DNA of 64,000 bases, from the NCBI RefSeq assembly GCF_000422565.1, contig NZ_KE383876.1, positions 254,220 to 318,219 on the forward strand, read 5' to 3'. Numbering within the stretch: position 1 is the stretch's first letter; the number at the start of each line of letters is the position of its first letter. This document shows, in pieces, positions 34,741-42,405 of the stretch. Position numbers and translations under genes: made by a program. The DNA comes from Desulfovibrio aminophilus DSM 12254 (lineage in GTDB: Bacteria > Desulfobacterota > Desulfovibrionia > Desulfovibrionales > Desulfovibrionaceae). The notes below the pieces were generated by a model. The model was not told the DNA's origin and searched no databases. It saw nothing but the letters and a program-made list of their open reading frames with translations.

Positions 34741-35475
34741 GTGCCGCCGCGCGAGAAAAAGCCCGCCGACAAGCCCAAGCAGGAGTGGATGCTGACCTAC
34801 GGCGACGTGGTCACCCTGCTGCTGACCTTCTTCGTGCTCCTGCTGGCCATGTCCTCCATGGACCAGAGCTTCATCTCCCGCGTCTCCATCTACTCCGCCC
34901 AGCACGCCGCCCTGGCCCGCAGGACGGCCGGAAAGGCCCCGCGCAACATCCAGATGGTCCTGGACCTGGTGGAACGGCCCTGGGAGGTGTTCTCCAAGGA
35001 GCAGAAGATCAAGGATCTGCTCTTCCCGGACAACGTCCTGCCCCCGGAGATCGACCGCAACACCCTGAACGAGAACCTGCGCGTGCTGGCGCGCAACGAA
35101 GGCGTGGCCCTGATCTTCTCGGACAAGCTGCTCTTCGCCCCCGGCGGCGCGGAGCTGACCCCCGGCGCCCGGGCCATCCTGGCCCAGGTTGCCCCGCTCA
35201 TCCTGCACACCAGCTCGCCGGTGAACGTGGCCGGGTTCACCGACGCCGAGGAAGGCCGGGCCCCCGAGGGCTACGCCCTGTCCGGGGAGCGGGCCTCGTC
35301 CGTGCTGGACTACTTCCTGACCCTGGGCATGGAGCCCCTGCGCTTCTCGCTCTCGGCCTATGGTCCCAACCGGCCCCTGAGCCCGGACGACGACGCGGCG
35401 GGCCGGGCCAAAAACCGCCGGGTGGAGGTCTTCCTCAAGACCAACCAGGCCCTTGGCGGCTACCTGACGCAATAG
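34741..35475 (+). CDS. MotB-like stator protein with OmpA domain (second copy)
   Basis: A 244-residue protein of the same layout as its neighbour: N-terminal LTYGDVVTLLLTFFVLLLAMSSM helix with the channel Asp, a linker (about 45-130), and an OmpA domain (LLFAPGGAELTPGARAILAQV, then GRAKNRRVEVFL near the end). It starts with GTG at 34741, four bases after the previous stop, so translation is likely coupled. It is not a near copy of the first MotB at the amino-acid level. A two-component MotB arrangement or a stator with different partner use is possible. Confidence 0.9.
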   Translation: MPPREKKPADKPKQEWMLTYGDVVTLLLTFFVLLLAMSSMDQSFISRVSIYSAQHAALARRTAGKAPRNIQMVLDLVERPWEVFSKEQKIKDLLFPDNVLPPEIDRNTLNENLRVLARNEGVALIFSDKLLFAPGGAELTPGARAILAQVAPLILHTSSPVNVAGFTDAEEGRAPEGYALSGERASSVLDYFLTLGMEPLRFSLSAYGPNRPLSPDDDAAGRAKNRRVEVFLKTNQALGGYLTQ

Positions 35476-35557
35476 GCCGTGTGCTTTCCTGCCGGGACGA
35501 ATCCGTGTACAGTCCCGCGCAGACGAACAACGAAACGAAACCGGACGAGGTGGCGCC

Positions 35558-36058
35558 GTGGCCGAGGATCTCGACAACAAGCAGGACAAGCCCAAGAAGA
35601 AAAAGGGCCTCATCAAGTGGATCATCCTGGCCGTGCTGCTGCTGGCTCTGGGCGGCGGCGGCTTCTTCGCCTACAAGAAGTTCCTGGCCAAGCCCCCGGC
35701 CGACCCGGCCCAGGCCGAGCAGACGCAGGCCGAGGGGCAGGGCAAGGACGGCAAGGAGGCCAAGCCCGCCGAGGGCCAGGTGGTCTCCCTGCCCGTGTTC
35801 CTGGTGAACCTCGCCGATCCCCTGGGCCGCCGCTACCTCAAGCTGGCCATGGACGTGGAGGCCAAGGCCGAAATCGCCAAGAACGAGGCCAAGATCAAGG
35901 ACGCCCTGCTCCTGCTCCTGTCCAGCAAGACCTATCAGGAGCTGTCCACCTTGGACGCCAAGATCCAGCTCAAGCAGGACATCGTGCAGCGGCTCAACCT
36001 GATCCTCGGCAACGGCAAGGTCGTCCAGGTGTATTTCACCGACATGGTCATCCAGTAG
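35558..36058 (+). CDS. fliL: Flagellar basal-body-associated protein FliL
   Basis: A 166-residue inner-membrane protein that stabilises stators at the motor. A single transmembrane helix spans about residues 18-40 (GLIKWIILAVLLLALGGGGF). An Ala/Glu/Gln-rich linker follows (about 48-72), then the periplasmic stomatin/prohibitin-like domain with SLPVFLVNLADPLGRRYLKL and the C-terminal VVQVYFTDMVIQ. The start is GTG at 35558; AGG-type bases lie about ten bases before it. It continues the stator-to-export gene order. Confidence 0.92.
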   Translation: MAEDLDNKQDKPKKKKGLIKWIILAVLLLALGGGGFFAYKKFLAKPPADPAQAEQTQAEGQGKDGKEAKPAEGQVVSLPVFLVNLADPLGRRYLKLAMDVEAKAEIAKNEAKIKDALLLLLSSKTYQELSTLDAKIQLKQDIVQRLNLILGNGKVVQVYFTDMVIQ

Positions 36059-36133
36059 CACGCTTCTTGCATCTGGACCGCCCAACGGCGGGACTCCGGC
36101 GCCCGCGCCCAACGGCAGACCGAGGATACAACG

Positions 36134-36649
36134 ATGGCTGAAGAGATGGATCAGGACCAGCTGGCCCAGCAGTGGGCCGACGCCCTCACCGAGAGCGCCG
36201 ACGCGGGCAAGGACGCGGGCAAGGCCCAGGACGACGACGCCCTGGCCGCCGAGTGGGCCGCGGCCCTGGCCACCCAGGAAGAGGACGATATCAAGAAGGA
36301 AAAGGAACAGGCGTTCCTCAAGACCAAGACCAAGGACCACGAGCTCAAGGATCTCACCAAGGAGGCCAAGAGCGGCCGCGAGGGCACCAAGAGGGATCTG
36401 GACTTCATCCTGGACATCCCCCTGGAGGTCTCCGCCGAGCTGGGCCGCACCAAGCTCCTGATCAACGAACTCCTGCAATTGGGCCAGGGCTCGGTGGTGG
36501 AGCTGAACAAGCTGGCCGGCGAACCCCTGGAGATCTACGTCAACGGCAAGCTGGTGGCCCGCGGCGAGGCCGTGGTCATCAACGAGAAGTTCGGCGTGCG
36601 CCTGACCGACATCATCAGCCCCATCGAACGGGTGAAGCAGCTTGGCTGA
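36134..36649 (+). CDS. fliN: Flagellar motor switch protein FliN
   Basis: A 171-residue C-ring protein. The C-terminal SpoA (SpoA/FliN) domain, about 88-168, includes LDFILDIPLEVSAELGRTKL, NKLAGEPLEIYVNGKLVARG and VRLTDIISPIERVKQL. The N-terminal extension carries two similar short repeats, DQLAQQWADAL and DALAAEWAAAL. These resemble the single motif seen in many FliN proteins, so this one appears duplicated. The middle (about 50-85) is Lys/Glu-rich helix. FliM and FliG are not in the window. The stop overlaps fliO by eight bases. Confidence 0.95.
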   Translation: MAEEMDQDQLAQQWADALTESADAGKDAGKAQDDDALAAEWAAALATQEEDDIKKEKEQAFLKTKTKDHELKDLTKEAKSGREGTKRDLDFILDIPLEVSAELGRTKLLINELLQLGQGSVVELNKLAGEPLEIYVNGKLVARGEAVVINEKFGVRLTDIISPIERVKQLG

Positions 36650-37031
36650 CGCCGCCAACGCCACGGCCGCCCTGCCGCCCATCCCGGACGCGAGCCTGCT
36701 GGGCTCGGTCCTGAGCATGGCGGCGGCGCTTTCCCTGGTCCTGGCCTTGATCTTTCTGGGATTCTATCTCGTGCGCCGCTTCGGTCCCGCGTCCCTGACC
36801 CGGGCCAGGGGCGGCGCGGCTCCCGCCCTCCTGGGACGGCTCTTTCTCGGCAACCGGCAAAGCGTGGCCGTGGTCCGGGTTCTCGGCAAGACCCTGGTCC
36901 TCGGCGTCACCGAACAGCAGATCAGCCTCCTGGCGGAGGCGGAGACCACGGATGCTCCGGCACAAGGCGCAGGCTTCTCCCGTATCCTGGACGAACAGGG
37001 CCGGAAAAGCTCTCCCGACGATCCTGCTTAG
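36642..37031 (+). CDS. fliO: Flagellar biosynthesis protein FliO
   Basis: A 129-residue inner-membrane export-gate assembly factor. One strong hydrophobic segment lies at about 22-45 (SVLSMAAALSLVLALIFLGFYLVRRFG). The family stretch LFLGNRQSVAVVRVLGKTLVLGVTEQQISLL follows at about 63-93. The start is TTG, overlapping the fliN stop, and the 3' end overlaps fliP by about 80 bases, a sign of tight coupling. FliO is poorly conserved, so the position in the operon matters to the assignment. Confidence 0.85.
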   Translation: MADAANATAALPPIPDASLLGSVLSMAAALSLVLALIFLGFYLVRRFGPASLTRARGGAAPALLGRLFLGNRQSVAVVRVLGKTLVLGVTEQQISLLAEAETTDAPAQGAGFSRILDEQGRKSSPDDPA

Positions 37032-37752
37032 CCTGGGACTGGTCGCCCTCTGGGCCGCCCCGGCCCTGGCCCAGCAGGCCCCGTCCCTGACCATGCAGCT
37101 CTCCGCCGGTCAGGCCGAGCCCGGCAAGATCTCGGTCCTGCTGGAAATCCTCTTTCTGCTGACGATTCTCTCGGTGGCCCCGGCCATCGTCCTGACCATG
37201 ACCTCCTTCACGCGCATCATCGTGGTCTTCCACTTCCTGCGCCAGGCCATGGGCACCCAGCAGATGCCGCCGAACCAGATCCTGGCCAGCCTGGCCATCT
37301 TCATGACCTGCGTGATCATGATGCCCGTGGGCAAGGCGGTCTACAACGACGCCATCAAGCCCTACACCGAGGAAAAGATCGGCTTCCAGCAGGCCCTGGA
37401 CTCGGCCCAGAAGCCCGTCCGGGCCTTCCTCTTCAAGCACACCCGCGAAAAGGACCTCTCGATCTTCTACTCCATCACCGGCGAACCCCGGCCGGAGAAC
37501 AAGGAGCAGGTGCCGACCATCCTGCTCGTGGCGGCCTACACCATCTCCGAGCTGAAGACCGGCTTCACCATCGGCTTCCTCATCTACATCCCGTTCCTCA
37601 TCCTGGACATGGTGGTGGCCAGCATCCTCCTGTCCATGGGCATGATGATGCTCCCGCCGGTGATGATCTCGCTGCCGTTCAAGATATTGCTCTTCATCCT
37701 GGTGGACGGCTGGTCGCTGCTGGTGGGCTCGCTGGTGAACACATTCCAATGA
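36952..37752 (+). CDS. fliP: Flagellar export gate protein FliP
   Basis: A 266-residue protein, a core pore component of the flagellar type III secretion gate. A cleavable N-terminal signal segment (LPTILLSLGLVALWAAPALAQQ) is followed by the family body: MTSFTRIIVVFHFLRQAMGTQQMPPNQIL, AYTISELKTGFTIGFLIYIPFLILDMV and the C-terminal VDGWSLLVGSLV. The ATG at 36952 lies inside fliO; GGAGGCGGAG is just upstream. No later start would keep the signal peptide. It is followed by fliQ after ten bases. Confidence 0.95.
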   Translation: MLRHKAQASPVSWTNRAGKALPTILLSLGLVALWAAPALAQQAPSLTMQLSAGQAEPGKISVLLEILFLLTILSVAPAIVLTMTSFTRIIVVFHFLRQAMGTQQMPPNQILASLAIFMTCVIMMPVGKAVYNDAIKPYTEEKIGFQQALDSAQKPVRAFLFKHTREKDLSIFYSITGEPRPENKEQVPTILLVAAYTISELKTGFTIGFLIYIPFLILDMVVASILLSMGMMMLPPVMISLPFKILLFILVDGWSLLVGSLVNTFQ

Positions 37753-37762
37753 CGGAGCAGGC

Positions 37763-38032
37763 ATGACCCCGGAATTCGTCATCGGCTTCGCCCGACAGGC
37801 CATCGAGCTGACCCTGCTCATCTCCCTGCCCATGCTCGGCGTGGGCATGGCCGTGGGCGTCCTCGTCAGCGTGATCCAGGCCGCCACCCAGATTCAGGAA
37901 ATGACCCTGACCATGGTGCCCAAGATCGTCGCCATTTTTTTGGCGCTTCTGGTCGCCTTCCCCTGGATCATGGACAAGATGGTCACCTACACCCGCGAAC
38001 TCTTCCTCAACCTGCCCAACTACATCCGCTGA
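37763..38032 (+). CDS. fliQ: Flagellar export gate protein FliQ
   Basis: An 89-residue two-helix membrane protein of the flagellar export gate. The sequence has helix 1 (AIELTLLISLPMLGVGMAVGVLVSVIQAATQIQE) and helix 2 (MTLTMVPKIVAIFLALLVAFPWIMDKMV). The length is normal. It is the last gene of the run; fliR is not seen. A short GGGCC hairpin at about 38034-38044 separates it from the convergent peptidase gene. Confidence 0.95.
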   Translation: MTPEFVIGFARQAIELTLLISLPMLGVGMAVGVLVSVIQAATQIQEMTLTMVPKIVAIFLALLVAFPWIMDKMVTYTRELFLNLPNYIR

Positions 38033-38057
38033 GGGCCTTCGGCCCGGCCCAACGCGT

Positions 38058-39164
38058 CTAGCGTTTCTTCTTCGTTTCGGCCTTGGCGGGCTCGGCGGGG
38101 GAGGGCGAAGGCTTCATCTCCGGCACCAGGGGCTCGCCCAGGGCCTTCTTCCGCTCGATCTCGGCCCGGGCGGCCTCCAAGGCCACATAGCGCTCGGGAG
38201 TGGTGGGGTGCGTATAGCTCTCGGTGATGGCCTCCGGACTGTCCACGGCCATGCGCCTCCAGAATTCTCCGGCCACGCTGATGTCGAACCCCGCCCGGGC
38301 CGCATAGTATTGCCCCACATAGTCGGCCTCGTGCTCGAACTCCTGGGAGAAGGCCCCGTCCCCCAGACGGGTGAAGGCCCGGTTCGTCCGCACCCCCAAC
38401 ACGGCGAAGACCGCGTCCACCGCGGTCCCGGCCATCCGGTTGGCGGCCTGGGCGTCGATGTGTCCCATGGTGTTGTGGGCCAGTTCGTGGGCCATGGCCA
38501 CGGCCAGTTCGTCGTCCTTCCCGCAGAAGCGGACCATGCCCTTGGTGATGAGGATATGCGTGCCGGTGGCGTAGGCGTTGACTTCCTCCTTGCCCTCGAA
38601 GACCACCGGATAGTCGCAGGCCGGAACCGGCGTCACCCGGACCTCCTGGCGCGCGCCGTCACGCTCCAGGGTGAGCGAAAAGGCTCCCTTGTCCGCCTGG
38701 TCCTCCATAGCTTCCTGAAACCGGTACAATCCCTTCCGGTTCTGGGTCAGCTCCGTTCCGTCGAGGGCCAGCACCACGTCGCCCACGCGCACCCCGACGC
38801 GCTCCGCGGGCGTGTCCGGCAACACCTCAACCACATGGATCCTGCCGTCCAGGCCGTAGATCTTGGACACCGACGAGCGCCATTCATCCTCGAAGGCGTC
38901 TCGTTGCGCCACGTACAGACCGGTGAAACCCTTCACCTTGTCGCCGCACAGATCGGCGTTGCGCATCAGCAGGGGGGCCGCGACCCGGTGCAACCGGCGC
39001 TCACGCTCGGCGTAATCGCGAGCCACCAGCTCCTTCTGGATGAGAACCTCGTCGGCGGTCTGCTTCGGGTCGATCGTGGGGCGGCTGGTCCTGGGCGCAC
39101 AGGCCGCCAGGGCGCAAGAGAGGATCAGAAGAGGCAGGAAAAAGAAAAAATGGCGCGCGAACAT
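38058..39164 (-). CDS. M48 family lipoprotein metallopeptidase with PDZ domain
   Basis: A 368-residue envelope peptidase. The signal peptide ends in a lipobox (LAAC, Cys22), so it is probably attached to a membrane facing the periplasm. A PDZ domain occupies about residues 105-178 (VVEVLPDTPAERVGVRVGDVVLALDGTEL). The M48 catalytic motif HELAH is at about 226-230, with the third zinc ligand in EFEHEADYVG. The C-terminal tail is rich in Lys/Pro/Glu. Such proteins act in envelope quality control. The ATG at 39164 is chosen because GGGAGGACCGTC precedes it. Era lies upstream on the same strand, separated by a hairpin terminator. Confidence 0.9.
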   Translation of the reverse strand: MFARHFFFFLPLLILSCALAACAPRTSRPTIDPKQTADEVLIQKELVARDYAERERRLHRVAAPLLMRNADLCGDKVKGFTGLYVAQRDAFEDEWRSSVSKIYGLDGRIHVVEVLPDTPAERVGVRVGDVVLALDGTELTQNRKGLYRFQEAMEDQADKGAFSLTLERDGARQEVRVTPVPACDYPVVFEGKEEVNAYATGTHILITKGMVRFCGKDDELAVAMAHELAHNTMGHIDAQAANRMAGTAVDAVFAVLGVRTNRAFTRLGDGAFSQEFEHEADYVGQYYAARAGFDISVAGEFWRRMAVDSPEAITESYTHPTTPERYVALEAARAEIERKKALGEPLVPEMKPSPSPAEPAKAETKKKR

Positions 39165-39211
39165 GACGGTCCTCCCAGCATGCCGTGAACGACACGCTGG
39201 GTTCCGCATAA

Positions 39212-39262
39212 AACACACCCGCCGCCGCTGTCCACGAAAAAGCCAGCGACGGCGGTGTGTTA
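39212..39262 (-). terminator. Terminator between era and the M48 peptidase gene
   Basis: Read on the minus strand, AACACACCGCCGTCGCTG pairs with CAGCGGCGGCGGGTGTGTT (one bulge and one mismatch), with a C-TTTTT-containing loop and TTTT after the stem. Confidence 0.7.
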
Positions 39263-39282
39263 TCGCTCACTCGCCGGAAAAA

Positions 39283-40185
<903 letters not shown>

Positions 40186-40209
40186 GGTGAAAGACTCCTT
40201 CGACGCCCA

Positions 40210-40800
40210 TCATGCCTTGCCGGGCCGGGGTCCGGCAAGACGAAACAGAAGCAAGGCGAAAAGCGCGCCGAGGGTGTCGGCCAGCATGTCCTTCTGGGCG
40301 TCCCAGGGGTCGCCCTGAGTACCCAGGAACGCCGGTCCGGCGTCGCCCCCGGCCAGGACCGCGAACCACCACTCCACGATCTCGTAGCCCGCGGCCACGG
40401 CCATGACCACGGCCAGGGCCAGGACGTAGCCCGCCCAGCGCCGGGCCAGCCCCCGCCGGGTCACGTACTCCAGGATGGGATAGGCGAAAAGGCCCACCGC
40501 GAAATGGGCCACGCGGTCGAAGTGGTTGCGCTGAAAGCCGAACAGGTCCGTGATCCAGCCGAAGGGGACCAGGGCGAAGGTGTAGTGCGCGCCGAGCGTA
40601 TGCCAGAATATCCAGAAGGCCATGAGCCCATAGGCCAAATTGGAGAACCGGAAACGCCGCCAGGTCAACGCCAGGAACGATACGATCCCCGCCGCCGGGA
40701 GCGCTTCCGCGACCCAGACCTCCCGCGACACCGGCTCCACGGCCAGAACCGCGAACCAGACCAGGTACAGCCCGAGCAGGATGTGGGGAAAGCGCGCCAT
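40210..40800 (-). CDS. DUF2238 (YjdF-like) membrane protein
   Basis: A 196-residue protein with about six predicted membrane segments, including FPHILLGLYLVWFAVLAVEP, AAGIVSFLALTW, LMAFWIFWHTLGAHYTF and LALAVVMAVAAGYEIVEWWF. The DUF2238 signatures FQRNHFDRVAHFAVGLFAYPILEY and DPWDAQKDMLADTLGALFALLLFR are clear. Function is unknown. The C-terminus ends LAGPRPGKA. The gene sits between the TPR protein and era, with six bases between it and the TPR gene, so they may be co-transcribed. Confidence 0.88.
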   Translation of the reverse strand: MARFPHILLGLYLVWFAVLAVEPVSREVWVAEALPAAGIVSFLALTWRRFRFSNLAYGLMAFWIFWHTLGAHYTFALVPFGWITDLFGFQRNHFDRVAHFAVGLFAYPILEYVTRRGLARRWAGYVLALAVVMAVAAGYEIVEWWFAVLAGGDAGPAFLGTQGDPWDAQKDMLADTLGALFALLLFRLAGPRPGKA

Positions 40801-40806
40801 TACTCC

Positions 40807-42249
40807 CTACGAAGACTTTGGTTCCTTGCAGTCTCCAGGGCCCTCCCCATCGGGACAAACCTCGGCCACGAAGTCTTGGAACCACTTCTTATCGCGCATG
40901 GAATCAAATTCGGCATCCGCGCTGAATTGTGCGCAATTCTGTTGAATCCACTCCCGAGCTTTTTCAAGCCACTGACGGCAATTCTCCTCATTGTCCCGTA
41001 AGGCCCACAGACAGGCAAAATTATATCCCATTCTCGTGTCGCGCGACAAGCAATAAGCCTTATTAAGAAGACGTTCTGCTTCCTGCAATATTGTTTCCTT
41101 TCCTGATTGTTCCAACATGGAGAGGGATAATAGGGCGCTCCCATGGTTATAGAAGGCGTCGGCATTTTCCGGGGCCTTGGACTGGGCCTGCTGGTACAGG
41201 CCAATGGCCTCATCCAGCAAGCGCTTCTTTTCTTCAACAGCAGGAGCAAGCTTGGCCAACTCCGCCAGTGCGGCCCCGTGGTTGCTGAAGCCGTTGGCAT
41301 CCTCCGGGGCCTTGGACTGCGCCTGCCGGTACAAGCCGATGGCCTCATCCAGCAAACGCTTCTTTTCCCCGGCATCAGGAGCAAGATTGGCCAACTCCGC
41401 CAGTGCGGCCCCGTGGTTGGTAAAAGCCGCCCACGCTGTCGGCGCTTTGGATTGAGCTTGGCGATAAAACTCAACGGCCTCATTGAAATATTGTCTATTT
41501 TCTAGAGGGTTCATACCCGCCATTTTATGCGCAGTGACCCCGGCATTGAAGGCAAAAATGGCATTCTCTGGATCGAGCCGTGCCAAAGCCCTCCACATAT
41601 CCAGGGCCATCCCCCAGTCTTTTCTCTCACCAGCTTGATACGCTTTGGCTTTCAGGCGGAGAAGCATCGGTGCAGAATCATCAGCGGCCAATTCCGCAAC
41701 TTCATGACGCTGTTCAGGGGAGAGCGGCTTATCCGCAAGGGCATCGAGAGAGGCGACACGTTCCTGAATGTCCTGGACTTTCTGCCGTGCGTCCGCGTGA
41801 CACTTGTTGATCTCCCCCAGGATGGCGCGGGCTTCCTTTTCATGCGCCTTGGCGTCTTTTACAGCGCGAGAGGCCGTGAAGCCCAAGGCGATGGATATAG
41901 CCGCGATTAATAACGTTAGAAAACCGAACCATCTATCCAGATTTCGATGCGCCTCATCGACCTTGATTTCGAGCTTGGCGTTTTCGATCCGGGCCTGTTC
42001 CAAGGCATCGTCCACGCCCTTTTTCACATCCCCGGCGGCACGGCCCGCGTATTCCTGGGACAAGGCCTCAATGCGGTCTTCCCATTTTGGCCGTTGGGCG
42101 CGCAGGGCCTGGTCCACCTGGTCCTGGACCATGGACTCCACTTGCTCCTTGGTGAGCGGACGCGTGGCGGAAGAAGGGGATTCAACGGCCCAGGCAGAGC
42201 CGACACCGAGGACGGACAGCAGAAGCAGCGCAAGGATCAGCCGATGCAT
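40807..42249 (-). CDS. TPR protein with signal peptide and near-identical internal repeats
   Basis: A 480-residue protein. The N-terminus (about 1-22) is a signal peptide (LILALLLLSVLGVGSAWA). A coiled-coil-like region follows (about 40-105), then a membrane segment (FGFLTLLIAAISIALGF, about 107-125). Three related tandem units of 45 residues (YRQAQSKAP...NHGAALAEL) form most of the C-terminal half. The corresponding 135-base DNA units, about 41145-41470, are very similar. The DNA near the 3' end is visibly less GC-rich than its neighbours. No enzymatic domain is seen. AAAGGAG precedes the ATG. Confidence 0.8.
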   Translation of the reverse strand: MHRLILALLLLSVLGVGSAWAVESPSSATRPLTKEQVESMVQDQVDQALRAQRPKWEDRIEALSQEYAGRAAGDVKKGVDDALEQARIENAKLEIKVDEAHRNLDRWFGFLTLLIAAISIALGFTASRAVKDAKAHEKEARAILGEINKCHADARQKVQDIQERVASLDALADKPLSPEQRHEVAELAADDSAPMLLRLKAKAYQAGERKDWGMALDMWRALARLDPENAIFAFNAGVTAHKMAGMNPLENRQYFNEAVEFYRQAQSKAPTAWAAFTNHGAALAELANLAPDAGEKKRLLDEAIGLYRQAQSKAPEDANGFSNHGAALAELAKLAPAVEEKKRLLDEAIGLYQQAQSKAPENADAFYNHGSALLSLSMLEQSGKETILQEAERLLNKAYCLSRDTRMGYNFACLWALRDNEENCRQWLEKAREWIQQNCAQFSADAEFDSMRDKKWFQDFVAEVCPDGEGPGDCKEPKSS

Positions 42250-42284
42250 GACGACTCCTTTGTGGAACCGATTCCGCACCGGAC

Positions 42285-42340
42285 TGTATAGGACGCCCGA
42301 ACATCCTGACAAGTCCCGACCCGTGTCGCGGCCGCGACAC
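42285..42340 (-). promoter_or_regulatory. Putative promoter and perfect 18-bp palindrome upstream of the TPR gene
   Basis: On the minus strand TTGTCA (42307-42312) and TATACA (42285-42290) are separated by 16 bases, a good sigma-70 promoter for the TPR gene. Just upstream, GTGTCGCGGCCGCGACAC (42323-42340) is a perfect 18-base palindrome, in the position of an activator or upstream operator site. Confidence 0.5.
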
Positions 42341-42342
42341 CA

Positions 42343-42405
42343 TCGGGGGTCCAGGGGCCTGAGGCCCCTGGCGGGCCCGGGCGGAGCCCGGCCGCCGGAG
42401 GCTTC
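42343..42405. repeat. Dispersed hairpin repeat, copy 3 (after topA)
   Basis: Immediately after the topA stop, minus-strand sequence starts GCCTCCGGCGGCCGGG, forms a CCGGGC hairpin, then AGGGGCCTCAGGCCCCT, and ends GGACCCCC. The start and tail match copy 2 after aspS and the GGACCCC tail matches copies 1 and 4. Probably also a terminator for topA. Confidence 0.7.

Noticed and set aside
34741..35475. The second MotB as a broken duplicate
   Set aside because: The reading frame is complete, the channel Asp and OmpA signature are intact, and it differs in sequence from the first copy.
41145..41470. CRISPR-like or transposon repeats
   Set aside because: The repeats are in frame, 135 bases long, without spacers, and encode tandem TPR units.
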